From Flavihumibacter stibioxidans (GTDB lineage Bacteria > Bacteroidota > Bacteroidia > Chitinophagales > Chitinophagaceae), in assembly GCF_014332695.1 (NCBI RefSeq), contig NZ_MBUA01000012.1, forward strand, positions 305,858 to 369,857: DNA of 64,000 bases. Direction: 5' to 3'. The notes under the pieces were generated by a model, which ran no database searches, was not told where the DNA came from, and worked only from the letters and a program-made list of their open reading frames with translations. The position numbers and the translations under genes were made by a program. Position 1 is the stretch's first letter. Each line of letters begins with the position of its first letter. Shown in pieces: positions 44,348 to 54,484 of the stretch.

Positions 44348-45647
44348 GTTGTTTCTTTCGTATATACTGTAACGCCCAAACCGGGATCATCATATACGCA
44401 AAATGATCCACTGATTGCGGAAAATAACCACGACTAATCCATTGAAAACTGGCAAGTGCAACGACTATAAATGTGGCAATACTCAGGGGATCAGATTTTT
44501 TAACTGAATTAGTAAACCGGCGTAATAACACCCCCCATAAAAAATGACCTAAAGTTATTCCAAGCCAGCCCCAGGCAATATAAATAGCCCCGGAACTGAG
44601 TGTCGCTTCGCCAGTAAAAGTTGCCCACCAGGGGTCATATGCATCAACAGTTGTTTTCAACTGTGGGGGTGGATAAAATTCATCTTTGTTGGGAAGAATG
44701 GCCCTGGGAATTACCCGAATAAATACGTATAAAGTTATGGTAGCTCCATAATCATGCCTGGCCCCTTTCAATGGATTATCATACAATTTGTAAACCGCCA
44801 TATCAGCGAGCGCTCCTCTCGTTTGTTCAAATATTCCTTCAACCGGAAACTCGAGGGGATTAAATACCAGTTCACTATATCTTCTATCAACGAGGGCAAA
44901 CCGGTTAATAGTGGAAAAAATAATAAAATAAAAACCAAGCAACCCCAGCATTACCCCCTGGAATACCTGCCTGCTAGTCACCTTATTTTTAATCAGGTAC
45001 ACCAACGCCAGGCCTCCGATACTAAGAATGATTCGGTAACGGAAACCAAGTAAAAAAAACAGGAAAAATGCAAAGAAAATTCCTGTCAGCAATTTTTTCC
45101 TAGGCACATCATACAAATACCCAAGAACTAAAACACAAATAAGGGAATCTGCGAAATTTTGCAGGTAATAACTTGCCCCCTTTGCACCCAGTCCGATCAC
45201 CTTGTTTCCAATAAATACATCAGCTATATTTATTCCTCCCACCGCCATATTGATCATTACTATCCCATAAGTCGCAATAAACAACTTTGTTAGTACCTGT
45301 TCCGTATTTAACAATTGGAATTTTGGCAAATCAAACCAACGATCCTGTGAAATATTGGAGGCCATCCAATAACCAGCAATAAAAAAAAACACTCCCAATA
45401 TGCTGAAAAAAAAATGGATCCCATAATAACCACTGATATCTGTCCCAACTACAGAAGTTATCCCACTGTAATACATAAAGAGCGGACTCAGGAAAAAATA
45501 AGGGACAAAGACACCAAGTGTCCACAGGTAAACAATGTGTCGCCCTCCACCTTTGGAAAAACCAATTTTTAGCCCCCAGAAAAGCAGGAGGCCAAGCACC
45601 AGTGCCAGAATGAATATGTTATTATTTACCCAATTGATAAATGTCAT
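44334..45647 (-). CDS. Wzy-like polysaccharide polymerase
   Basis: 437 residues with 10-12 hydrophobic segments and a long periplasmic loop near the C-terminal third (ILPNKDEFYPPPQLKTTVDA), as in O-antigen/EPS repeat-unit polymerases. FALVDRRYSELVFNPLEFPV and GALADMAVYKLYDNPLKGAR precede it. Wzy proteins diverge strongly, so the call rests on topology and position. No Wzx flippase is visible in this window. It overlaps both neighbours. Confidence 0.75.
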   Translation of the reverse strand: MTFINWVNNNIFILALVLGLLLFWGLKIGFSKGGGRHIVYLWTLGVFVPYFFLSPLFMYYSGITSVVGTDISGYYGIHFFFSILGVFFFIAGYWMASNISQDRWFDLPKFQLLNTEQVLTKLFIATYGIVMINMAVGGINIADVFIGNKVIGLGAKGASYYLQNFADSLICVLVLGYLYDVPRKKLLTGIFFAFFLFFLLGFRYRIILSIGGLALVYLIKNKVTSRQVFQGVMLGLLGFYFIIFSTINRFALVDRRYSELVFNPLEFPVEGIFEQTRGALADMAVYKLYDNPLKGARHDYGATITLYVFIRVIPRAILPNKDEFYPPPQLKTTVDAYDPWWATFTGEATLSSGAIYIAWGWLGITLGHFLWGVLLRRFTNSVKKSDPLSIATFIVVALASFQWISRGYFPQSVDHFAYMMIPVWALQYIRKKQHANH

Positions 45648-46764
45648 AGAGTTTCTTTGCCATCGATTCTGATGAAATTCCTTCTCCTGTTATAAATGCC
45701 TCTTTTCCTAAATGATCCCTAAGTGCCTTATTTATCAGTAACTCGTGCATGGCCGTTGCAAAGCCCGCCACATCTTCCGATTCAACTATCAGTGCATTTT
45801 TCCCGTCAACCAGGCTATTATATGCTGCACCGACACTATTGGCACATATTATGGCCTTGCCTGATGCCATTGCTTCGTTAATAACAAGCGCCCAGCCATC
45901 GTACCTACTGGCAAAAACAAACACTTCACAAAGGTTAAACCAATAAGGGATGATATGTTTATCCTGGAAACCTAAAAAATGTATCCTGCCATTTCCTGCC
46001 GCAAGTTCCTGTAATGCTGCCTTCTCCTGCCCATCTCCGATTATAAGCAACCTGGCATTTATCCCTGGATCCAAAACTTTAAAGGCATTAATAATCAGGT
46101 CCATACCTTTTCTATGAATCAGGGAACCGGAGCTTAAGAATATCAATTCACCGTTTGATTTGTAAGTATTCCTAAGATCATCCAGCACTGCCGGATCGAG
46201 ATTCGCTTCTTTAAAAAGTCCTGTATCAATATTATAGGGTATGTTGTGAATAGGTTTGGAAAATCCGTACCATCTGTAACACTCTTCCGCCTTTTCACCT
46301 ATAGCAAGCAACATATCGGCATGCTTTTTCACCGGCCCCAGCAATAAGGACTTTACCCATTTTTTCAGTTTTGAATTGACAGGAAAAACAGGTTCACTCC
46401 AAAATGCTACCCGGATTTCTTTCCGGGCAGCCATATTCAGACTATATATCACATTGGGACTCCAGTATGTCCCATTTATAATAATAAAATCAGCCTGGGC
46501 ATCCGCTACATTTTTTTTTATGCCTTTGGCAAAATGAAAGGACGGCTTGAATTTCTGCACCAATCCTGCCAACCAGCCATTTTTCAGAACTATGGTCCTG
46601 TAACCATCACCAGTTGAAGCAAGCTCCCATTGCCGGTCACTTTCCCGATCCGTAAAATAAACAACTGTCAGATCGAAGTAATGTTTCAGTGCTCCAAAAA
46701 AATCCAACTGGTAAGGAGTTGGCATATTGGTGTAAAAGTATAATACAGGCTTAGCGATTCCCAT
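45622..46764 (-). CDS. Glycosyltransferase family 4
   Basis: 380 residues, GT-B fold: FYTNMPTPYQLDFFGALKHY at the N-terminus, then SSGSLIHRKGMDLIINAFKV and FASRYDGWALVINEAMASGK with the conserved Glu. It overlaps the gene on each side by 14-26 bp, so it belongs to the same translation-coupled string. Confidence 0.92.
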   Translation of the reverse strand: MGIAKPVLYFYTNMPTPYQLDFFGALKHYFDLTVVYFTDRESDRQWELASTGDGYRTIVLKNGWLAGLVQKFKPSFHFAKGIKKNVADAQADFIIINGTYWSPNVIYSLNMAARKEIRVAFWSEPVFPVNSKLKKWVKSLLLGPVKKHADMLLAIGEKAEECYRWYGFSKPIHNIPYNIDTGLFKEANLDPAVLDDLRNTYKSNGELIFLSSGSLIHRKGMDLIINAFKVLDPGINARLLIIGDGQEKAALQELAAGNGRIHFLGFQDKHIIPYWFNLCEVFVFASRYDGWALVINEAMASGKAIICANSVGAAYNSLVDGKNALIVESEDVAGFATAMHELLINKALRDHLGKEAFITGEGISSESMAKKLYDIYQLGK

Positions 46765-48403
46765 CCTTTTGATTCGTTTTATTCTCCATGGTCCTCATGA
46801 TATAATCCTGTATGGGCTGATCACTATACCATGCCCGAAAGAGGAAAATATTTCCCTGCTCCTTTGAGCTTTTTAACAACTCCAATAACGCTTCATCCGT
46901 CATCCTTTTACGATTAATGCCATCTGCGGTATTCAAAACCAGGAAGGCGTTCGGGTAGATTGATTTCACGGCTTCATTGACCAGGAAAATATTACTGCGC
47001 ATTTCACGGTAAGGAGCTGTAAACCGATAATACTCAAGTGTAATGTGCTCAGGCATAACCAGCGCATCCGGACAGGCACGTGCAACCTGCTCAAATATTC
47101 TAGCCGGCATCGGGCCTCCATTGGGCTCTACATTGGAATCAACATAAAACAAGGTACTGCCCCAACGTTTTTGCGCATACCTAATTTTTCTTATCAGGGT
47201 ATATGCCGGGTCTTTTACTGCAACATGGTAAACTTTGCCACTCTTTACATTTATTATAACTGAATCAGGTCTGATACAGATACCGGTTCCAAACCCGGCA
47301 TCGGAGAACCGCCTGAAATAGTCATCAATCACTTTATTCATTTCAGGCGCCATCTTTTCAAGTAATTCCGGCGCACCGATATAGGTAATGGCATGAGGAA
47401 ATTCCTGGCCCTCAATATCCCATGTGATCATACCCTGCGCTCCCATTTTTTTCAGGATTGAAATGGAGCGATCTGCATAATTAATCAGGTCTTTTTTAAA
47501 ATCGATGAATTTCTGTTCTCCCTTCCCTTTCTGAAAGGACGGCGAAAAAACCCAATTGCGGGGGTTACCTTTTTCTTTTCCATCCCTGGAGTAGGATGCC
47601 AGGAACAATGAACCGATTGGCCTTTTGTCTTGCCACCTGATCAACTGTGGTCTTTCCCTCCGGTAATCACTGATCAATTTTGCATTTACCACCTCTATTG
47701 ATGTGCCAGGCTTTACGAACTTAACCACAAGGGTCATCGCGGCTGTTTTACCCGGAGCCAACCTGAGTTCACTTGCCTGATCAAAGCCGGTTATTCCGCC
47801 AATGGGGCGGTTCCCTGTCGCAATACTATAGCCGTTGTTCTTACCATAAGAAACCAAACCGGCATAAGCATAATTACGGGCATCGGGATTTTCAACAACC
47901 ATTTGAAAATTCTTACAAACAGCTTTTACAATGGCCGGACTTTGAATATTATTACCATTGTAATGTACCCCCTGTTTGAAATTGGAAGGAAGTTCACCCA
48001 GTGCAGTTGTTACCAGGCGTGTACCAACTCCGGCAAAAGTATCAGAAGGATGGGTATTGACCATCTGAATATTGAAATACAGGCTGTCGCCCTTTTGAAT
48101 ATATTGGCAGGAATAACTTCCCCAATCATATATAAACGTAATTTTTTTATTGGCATTATCCCAGTGTTTCTTACGCAGGTGGGAATATGCAAAAACAGTT
48201 TCACCGCCTCTTTTAATTATCTTATACCCTTCCGCCCTGAATGGCTGGCCAATATTTTTATATACATCGAGAATAACCTCCTCTTTGTAGGATATCTTAC
48301 TGATTCCTACTGAAGCGTTATAAGCCACTTTTAAATTCTGGGTATAGGTGTTAAGTGTAAATAGAAGGCTACAAGACAAGAAAATGAAAAATCGCAGGTA
48401 CAT
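46751..48403 (-). CDS. Secreted glycoside-hydrolase-like protein of unknown family
   Basis: 550 residues from the ATG at 48403, which begins a signal peptide (MYLRFFIFLSCSLLFTLNTY). The N-terminal 270 residues read as beta-sandwich; the rest looks like a TIM barrel with candidate acids in MITWDIEGQEFPHAI, ICIRPDSVIINVKSG, LFYVDSNVEPNGG and ALVMPEHITLEYYRF. It may cut or trim the polymer made by this locus, but I cannot name the family. Overlapping the GT4 gene by 14 bp shows that it is part of the locus. Confidence 0.6.
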   Translation of the reverse strand: MYLRFFIFLSCSLLFTLNTYTQNLKVAYNASVGISKISYKEEVILDVYKNIGQPFRAEGYKIIKRGGETVFAYSHLRKKHWDNANKKITFIYDWGSYSCQYIQKGDSLYFNIQMVNTHPSDTFAGVGTRLVTTALGELPSNFKQGVHYNGNNIQSPAIVKAVCKNFQMVVENPDARNYAYAGLVSYGKNNGYSIATGNRPIGGITGFDQASELRLAPGKTAAMTLVVKFVKPGTSIEVVNAKLISDYRRERPQLIRWQDKRPIGSLFLASYSRDGKEKGNPRNWVFSPSFQKGKGEQKFIDFKKDLINYADRSISILKKMGAQGMITWDIEGQEFPHAITYIGAPELLEKMAPEMNKVIDDYFRRFSDAGFGTGICIRPDSVIINVKSGKVYHVAVKDPAYTLIRKIRYAQKRWGSTLFYVDSNVEPNGGPMPARIFEQVARACPDALVMPEHITLEYYRFTAPYREMRSNIFLVNEAVKSIYPNAFLVLNTADGINRKRMTDEALLELLKSSKEQGNIFLFRAWYSDQPIQDYIMRTMENKTNQKDGNR

Positions 48404-48423
48404 GTTAAAAGAGTTTTCAAGGA

Positions 48424-49635
48424 TTATGGATATAAAGAACAAACATTATTGATGGAAAAACGACCAGAAACCATATCACTGTCAGGCAAATGCCAAACCT
48501 TGCTTTCATTTGTTGCCAGTTGACGAAGTGTTTCGGCCATATTTTCAGCGTCATAGGGATCAACAACAATACCACGGTCAGGTGAATCCACCACCTCTCC
48601 GCAATAAGGAGATACTACCAGGTAACAACCATTGGAAAGGGCTTCCAACTGGGTCATTCCGAAGCCGTCCGACAAAGTGGGAAAAATAAACACATGGTGT
48701 TCCCTGTAAAGCTCATTGGTCAGGTCCCTTTCTATCTTTCCGGTAAATTTAACATTGGACAAATTTTTAAAGCGATCGGGAACCACCAATGAACTTCCTC
48801 CGGCAATAGTAAACTCAATTGGAAATCCTTCCAGCAATTTGGCAACATTCAATAACCGGGCAAGTCCTTTCCGAAGGGTCAAGGTTCCAAGGTAAAGAAC
48901 TTTTAAAGGGGTTTGAAACCCGTTTTTTCTTATACCCTTTGACGTTTCAGCCTCGCCTGATTCATAGGCAAGGGGGGCAACAAACAGTTTATTTTCCGAA
49001 ACCCCATTCTCCAATGCCAGATTTTTACTCCAGGCGGAATTGACCACTACATAATCAGCCAGATGTACTTCCTGACGCCAATGTTCCCAATAAACAGATG
49101 GAATGGTTGCAAATCCTTCTTTAAATTCAGGGAACAATTCGCTTTCCTTCCTGACAATATCTTCCTCTGCCATGGCTCCGTCAATTTGTCCCAGGACGGT
49201 AGTACATCCATATTTCCTGGCGACCTTAAATATCTCCAGCGCCGAATAAGAATATGAAAAAACAACTGGCTTGTGATTGGCTTTGCGCAAATAGTCTTCC
49301 AACCATGCGGCAGCCATCCTTCCAAACCATTTGTTACGGGCCATTATCAAATCCCAGCCCTGCTGTTTCTTTAATTTTGCCCCAAGTTCAAAAAGTAATG
49401 CTTTCGTTGCAAAAGACACTGCAGGCATTTTGCCCAGATCAGGGTGATCCCTGAGCTGCAATGACTTGAAAGTCGGACCGTTCATTATTGGTTTAAGTAC
49501 ACCAGGCAGATCAGGATACAGAAAATCAGTTACCATGGCTGCAAGCCTGCCCTGTTGGTGAAACCCGCGGGGAAGTGCATAGTGCTCCCTTGCACCTATT
49601 TGAAAGCAGATTATTTTGCCCTTATCCTTGTTCAA
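48424..49635 (-). CDS. Glycosyltransferase family 4
   Basis: 403 residues. IICFQIGAREHYALPRGFHQ opens the acceptor half; the donor half has VLYLGTLTLRKGLARLLNVA and FIFPTLSDGFGMTQLEALSN, with the conserved Glu. It overlaps the GT2 gene upstream by 14 bp. Confidence 0.92.
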   Translation of the reverse strand: MNKDKGKIICFQIGAREHYALPRGFHQQGRLAAMVTDFLYPDLPGVLKPIMNGPTFKSLQLRDHPDLGKMPAVSFATKALLFELGAKLKKQQGWDLIMARNKWFGRMAAAWLEDYLRKANHKPVVFSYSYSALEIFKVARKYGCTTVLGQIDGAMAEEDIVRKESELFPEFKEGFATIPSVYWEHWRQEVHLADYVVVNSAWSKNLALENGVSENKLFVAPLAYESGEAETSKGIRKNGFQTPLKVLYLGTLTLRKGLARLLNVAKLLEGFPIEFTIAGGSSLVVPDRFKNLSNVKFTGKIERDLTNELYREHHVFIFPTLSDGFGMTQLEALSNGCYLVVSPYCGEVVDSPDRGIVVDPYDAENMAETLRQLATNESKVWHLPDSDMVSGRFSINNVCSLYP

Positions 49636-50479
49636 TCTTCCTCCATTTTCTAATGGTACTTGCAGTAACAGGAACTCTTAAATGACGGTATTGAAATAGA
49701 AGGCTGGGGGTCATTAGAATACCTTTCAGTACGCCCTTGCTTCGTGAGTTTTTAAGTGCCCAGTAAATCCGGTTGAAAAACATGGCCAAACCCAACCAGG
49801 TATACCTGGCGGGAAACCTGAGGTATGCCAGAAGTGCACGGTTGGCAATAGCAGCGGCATTTTTTTTAGGGTCATTATGGTGACCCAGGTCTGTATTATG
49901 AAAGACCACCAGGGATTTGTCAAGGAAAATATCCCAGCCTTTATCTATTAATTGCAGCGCGAGATCCTGCTCCTCAACGCCATACGCCCATTGCACAGGA
50001 ACATAACCAGGCACTCCTTTTAAAGCAATTTTTCGATATATACAACCACATCCCTCAAAAACAGCTTTTTGTTTGACCTGGTCAACCCATGCAGGAGTCT
50101 CTTCAAATTTGTGATAGATCTGACAGGCAAGCAGTCCGGCTGTTGGATATTTTTCCAGGCTGTCCAATACCCGTTCAAAAAAGCCTGCAGAAACCGGATA
50201 AGAATCGTCATCCAGACTCAAAATAAAGGGGCTCTGTGCTTTTGACAACAAAACATTTCTCCCTCCTCCGGGACCAATATTTTTCTGACCCTGAAAAAAA
50301 TGGACTTCAGGAAATTGATTACCAAGGAAACTGATAGTGGCTTCATCACCGCCATCCACATAAACATGTATCTCTGCAATGAACTGAGGATACGCTCTCA
50401 ATTTCCCCAATGTAACTTTCAGCAATTCGCCGCGATTCCAGGTGGGTATAATAACAGAAAACTGCCTAGTATCAATCAT
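49622..50479 (-). CDS. Glycosyltransferase family 2
   Basis: 285 residues: FSVIIPTWNRGELLKVTLGK, then NIGPGGGRNVLLSKA and the metal site LSLDDDSYPVSAGFFERVLD. The C-terminal third (WAYGVEEQDLALQLIDKGWD) is typical of rhamnosyl- and similar transferases. Donor unknown. Confidence 0.92.
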   Translation of the reverse strand: MIDTRQFSVIIPTWNRGELLKVTLGKLRAYPQFIAEIHVYVDGGDEATISFLGNQFPEVHFFQGQKNIGPGGGRNVLLSKAQSPFILSLDDDSYPVSAGFFERVLDSLEKYPTAGLLACQIYHKFEETPAWVDQVKQKAVFEGCGCIYRKIALKGVPGYVPVQWAYGVEEQDLALQLIDKGWDIFLDKSLVVFHNTDLGHHNDPKKNAAAIANRALLAYLRFPARYTWLGLAMFFNRIYWALKNSRSKGVLKGILMTPSLLFQYRHLRVPVTASTIRKWRKIEQG

Positions 50480-50484
50480 TTATA

Positions 50485-51531
50485 TTAATTCGTTGTGCTC
50501 AGTATTTTTTCAGGCCTGGATTGAGCATTAGAATAAACAATCCGCTTACTCAGCCTCATAGCCGGCCTCTCTATCAATAAAAAGAACAGGTATGATGCCA
50601 GGATCGTGACACCCAATGCAAGGGTCCATAATATCCAGATCTGCCAGGGAGCACTAATATACCTGCTAAGTAAATTAATTATCCTACCTCCAATAGGTAC
50701 ATGGATCAGGTATAGTGAAAATGAAATGGTACCCAGAAAAACAGTGACACGGTTTTCAATTTTAAAATAGGTCACCAAAATCGAAGTAAATACACCAACA
50801 AGCGGTGCAGTCATTTCAAGGCCCTGTACCAAACAAGTAACAGCGGCCAAAATTAAGGCAGACCAATAACCGGCAGATTTAATTTTTTTCACTTTGAACG
50901 CGCAGGTAGCAATGCCCATAACAAAAAATGGCATGAACTTAATAACATACAATGGGATAAATAAGCTCAGTATAAGCCCGATTGCAAAGAAAAGAAATAA
51001 TGCTTTCTGTGATTTCCAGACAAATGGTAGTATAAGACCGATCAGGATATAAAAATGAAACTCCGCTTCCAGGCTCCAGTAAACGGGTAAAATCCAATCA
51101 TATCCAAGATGTTCCGGAAGGTAACCCAGGTGGGATAGAAAATTCCCCAAACCAATATCAAACGGTTTGCCCTTAAATCCGGGAGCCAATGATGAAAGGT
51201 AATACAAAGCAATGGCCAATAAAATTGATATGATATAGGGTGGCTCAATTCGGGCGCAACGTCGCGCAAAGAACCGAAAAAAATCACTCAAATTATAACC
51301 AGCCTTTACCATCGAATATGGTATTATAAATCCAGACAGGACAAAAAACGCCTGAACCCCCAGATGGCCGTAGGAAAATATAGAACCCAGAACCAATTGA
51401 AGTTTATTGAAATATTTCTGTTCCAGTCCGGAAACCTGCATATTAGCCTGGAAATGAAAAAGACATACAGACAAAGCCGCAATGCCTCTGATCATTTCAA
51501 CAGTACCCAATTTTCCAGAACCACTTTGCAC
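50485..51531 (-). CDS. Acyltransferase-3 family membrane protein
   Basis: 348 residues, about ten helices. EMIRGIAALSVCLFHFQANM and VQAFFVLSGFIIPYSMVKAG are the family marks, with VYWSLEAEFHFYILIGLILP further on. It probably acetylates the polysaccharide or its precursor in the inner membrane. Confidence 0.9.
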   Translation of the reverse strand: MQSGSGKLGTVEMIRGIAALSVCLFHFQANMQVSGLEQKYFNKLQLVLGSIFSYGHLGVQAFFVLSGFIIPYSMVKAGYNLSDFFRFFARRCARIEPPYIISILLAIALYYLSSLAPGFKGKPFDIGLGNFLSHLGYLPEHLGYDWILPVYWSLEAEFHFYILIGLILPFVWKSQKALFLFFAIGLILSLFIPLYVIKFMPFFVMGIATCAFKVKKIKSAGYWSALILAAVTCLVQGLEMTAPLVGVFTSILVTYFKIENRVTVFLGTISFSLYLIHVPIGGRIINLLSRYISAPWQIWILWTLALGVTILASYLFFLLIERPAMRLSKRIVYSNAQSRPEKILSTTN

Positions 51532-51559
51532 AAAAGGATTATTTTAAGTTAATCAAAAA

Positions 51560-52567
51560 CTATTGCGTATATATTCTGGCCATTATTGAATCACCAACAT
51601 TGATCCTAAAATGACTAGATTCATAATAGTTTGTGATAGAATTTGTAAAAGAATTTACCCCAGAAAAATCATATACTTTATTAGGAAATATTTCATTTAG
51701 AACTTTAATATCAGCTTTTGAAAACTTAATTTGTTCATAAAGGGGGCTAAGAACAATTTTATAATTTGATTTATGCTTTTCAAGTATTCTTTTAATCTCT
51801 GCCAAATAAAATATTTGCTTCCCGTTAATTCTTTGAATTGAATCCATCTGTTCTTTACCTCTATCGTAAAAAATATTATTATCACTATAATATTTATCGG
51901 GATTATTTATAATAGCTTTTTCACGGTCAACTAATGTGACCCTATTTGTAACAAAATCTACCGAAACTTTACTTTGTTGAATATATGATTTCATCCAATC
52001 ATGATATTTGCCAGTTAACTTAAATGAATAAAATGAATATAAAAAATCCAGATTTCCATAAGCATTTAGAAATGATTTGTGAAACTCAATCCATGAGATG
52101 TTAGAAGTTTCTGGGTGCCTAACATACAAATGTCCATCCATATCTTTTTCTCGAAAAGAAGCATTCCTGCAAAAAATTAAAAGGACATTTTTCACATTAA
52201 CATTTATTGAATCTAAATACTTTAGTTTAATATAAATACCATAAAGATTTTCATTAGAAGCATCAAACATAAACGGACTAGTTTTTTCATTAAGGTATTT
52301 TTTCCATTCCTCAGGTCGAAATGCCAATGTGCGTGATGTCCCAAATATGAATGAGTCGTAATTATACTTTTTTCGATTTCTTATAAATGTCTCGGTAGAA
52401 ATATAATCTCTACTTGGCAACACATTTAGATTAGAAAAATCATCATATCCATATACAACTCTAAAAGGATCCCAATACAAATAACTTCCAAAAAATAGTA
52501 TTATAAGAATAAGAAAAGGCGATGCAAATAGTAATAGTTTTCTTAAAAAAAAAGTCATTGAATTCAA
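51560..52567 (-). CDS. SGNH-like protein partnering the MBOAT acyltransferase
   Basis: 335 residues. One N-terminal transmembrane helix (LLLFASPFLILIILFFGSYL) and a periplasmic domain with a GDS-like block, SFIFGTSRTLAFRP, near residue 75 and a late YESSHFRINVGDSIMARIY that could supply the Asp/His pair. This layout is like AlgX/DltD-type acetyl-handling proteins. It overlaps the MBOAT gene by 4 bp, so the two probably move acetyl groups across the membrane to the polymer. DNA is clearly AT-rich. Confidence 0.7.
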   Translation of the reverse strand: MNSMTFFLRKLLLFASPFLILIILFFGSYLYWDPFRVVYGYDDFSNLNVLPSRDYISTETFIRNRKKYNYDSFIFGTSRTLAFRPEEWKKYLNEKTSPFMFDASNENLYGIYIKLKYLDSINVNVKNVLLIFCRNASFREKDMDGHLYVRHPETSNISWIEFHKSFLNAYGNLDFLYSFYSFKLTGKYHDWMKSYIQQSKVSVDFVTNRVTLVDREKAIINNPDKYYSDNNIFYDRGKEQMDSIQRINGKQIFYLAEIKRILEKHKSNYKIVLSPLYEQIKFSKADIKVLNEIFPNKVYDFSGVNSFTNSITNYYESSHFRINVGDSIMARIYTQ

Positions 52568-54018
52568 AACTGAAAATAGATAAATTGTTTTTCGGTGGAC
52601 GAACTAGCGTAAAAAAGTATACAAATAATAATCAAATAGTAAAAAGACCATTGGATAAATCTAGAATTTCCAATTTGTAGTTTCTGAATTGCAAATTGAT
52701 GTTCTCTTCCTAACCATTCCACAAAGAAAAAAATAACTGTAAATATCAGGGTAGTCACAGACATCCCAATACCTTCAAAATAAGGCAGCGAGAGCAAGGA
52801 TTTTGAAAAGATTCTTGTTATAATCTGAAATGCTTGCAGAATATTTTCCGACCTAAAAAAAATCCAGGCAAAAACTGTTAACAGGAAGGTTGTCAAAATA
52901 TTAAAGGTTTCTCCAACTGAAGGCAATAATTTCCCCTGAGCAACAATATTTAAATTATCACGATTGGTTTTAAATAGAATTGAAGGCATAATAAACAATG
53001 CATTTAGAAACCCCCAAAAAATAAAAGTCCAATTTGATCCATGCCAAAATCCACTTACGATAAAAATTAAAAAAGTGTTTCTAATTCTATTCAATGCTCC
53101 CCCTTTACTCCCCCCTAAAGGAATATATAGATAATCGCGAAACCATGTTGAAAGCGAAATATGCCATCTACGCCAAAATTCAGCAATGTCTCTTGAAAAA
53201 TATGGATATGAAAAATTACGCAACAGGTCAAATCCAAAAAGTCTTGCTGTGCCTAGTGCAATATCTGAATAACCTGAAAAGTCGCCATAGATTTGAATAG
53301 TAAAATATAAGGCACCTAATAACAAAACACTGCCTGAATAGTTTGACGAATTATTAAAAATTTCATCTGCAAAAATTGCACAATTGTCAGCAATAACAAT
53401 TTTTTTAAATAACCCCCAGAGAATCTGTTTAAGTCCATCGACTGATTGACCATATACAAATTGTCTTTCCTTTTTAATTTGAGGAAGTAAATGCGTTGCT
53501 CTTTCAATTGGACCTGCCACTAATAACGGGAAAAAGCTAACAAATAACGAATAGTCAACTAAATTTTTCTCAGGGGCAATCTTGTCTTTATAAATATCTA
53601 TTACATATGAAAGGCCATGAAACGTATAAAAGGAAATACCAACAGGCAATATTACCTGCAAACTTCTCGGATTCATATTTAAACCTACCAAAGAAAGTCC
53701 TTGAGAAAATGACTCTACAAAAAAATTGTAATATTTAAAAATTCCCAAGAACCCCAAATTAATACTTATGCTGAGCCATAGCCAGAATCGTTTGGAATAC
53801 TTACTCCTGGCAACACTAATTTGAATGCCAGAAAAATAATCAAGGAGAATAGAAAAAACTAGTAAGAAAAGGAAGCGATAATCCCAACAACCATAGAAAT
53901 ATAGACTAGCGATAAGTAATAATAAATTTTGCCCCCTCAGATTTCTTTTTGTGAAGAACCAATATAAGGCAAATACAATTGGTAAAAATATAGCAAAATG
54001 TAATGAATTAAATAACAT
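52564..54018 (-). CDS. MBOAT-family O-acyltransferase (AlgI-like)
   Basis: 484 residues, multi-pass. Marks: PVGISFYTFHGLSYVIDIYK, AEFWRRWHISLSTWFRDYLY and the catalytic His in FWHGSNWTFIFWG. AlgI-type proteins pass acetyl groups through the inner membrane for O-acetylation of polymers. It forms a pair with the SGNH-like protein downstream. Codon and base use is AT-rich, unlike the carotenoid or suf genes. Confidence 0.93.
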   Translation of the reverse strand: MLFNSLHFAIFLPIVFALYWFFTKRNLRGQNLLLLIASLYFYGCWDYRFLFLLVFSILLDYFSGIQISVARSKYSKRFWLWLSISINLGFLGIFKYYNFFVESFSQGLSLVGLNMNPRSLQVILPVGISFYTFHGLSYVIDIYKDKIAPEKNLVDYSLFVSFFPLLVAGPIERATHLLPQIKKERQFVYGQSVDGLKQILWGLFKKIVIADNCAIFADEIFNNSSNYSGSVLLLGALYFTIQIYGDFSGYSDIALGTARLFGFDLLRNFSYPYFSRDIAEFWRRWHISLSTWFRDYLYIPLGGSKGGALNRIRNTFLIFIVSGFWHGSNWTFIFWGFLNALFIMPSILFKTNRDNLNIVAQGKLLPSVGETFNILTTFLLTVFAWIFFRSENILQAFQIITRIFSKSLLSLPYFEGIGMSVTTLIFTVIFFFVEWLGREHQFAIQKLQIGNSRFIQWSFYYLIIICILFYASSSTEKQFIYFQF

Positions 54019-54484
54019 ACTAATATTAGAATTACACTATACGTATTCTCGAATTTATCAATTCAGTCCAAATTATCTTTCGCCGTTTGATTTGTTTTAT
54101 TGATTCTTGTTTTATAAAAGAGCTATCCGCAAATTGAAATTTTAAATTATTTAGAATTCCACCATGGCAATAAATAATTTGAATTCATTGCCCCAAAAGA
54201 GCGGAATACCAAAAATCAAAAAAACAGTTCTCAACTAAAACCAGCAATACGTATCCGACAATAATCGTAAGAATAGTTTAGGATATATTAATTCATTTGG
54301 TATCGAATCGATTCATCCGCGGAAATTTATGGACATAAAATAATGGAAATGGTAATATTGTTTGTAATTATCCTAAGACTGGGTCAATAATAATCTAAAC
54401 TGTTCCTAATATGTAATTAATAAAGGATTCGAATTATCATTCAACTATTACCATATTAAAAAATCAATACAAATATTCTTTACG
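54019..54484. other. 466-bp AT-rich gap inside the polysaccharide locus
   Basis: No convincing reading frame on either strand and no tRNA or clear terminator. It is by far the largest gap in the locus and probably contains the promoter of the MBOAT gene on the minus strand. It may be the scar of a lost gene. Confidence 0.6.
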
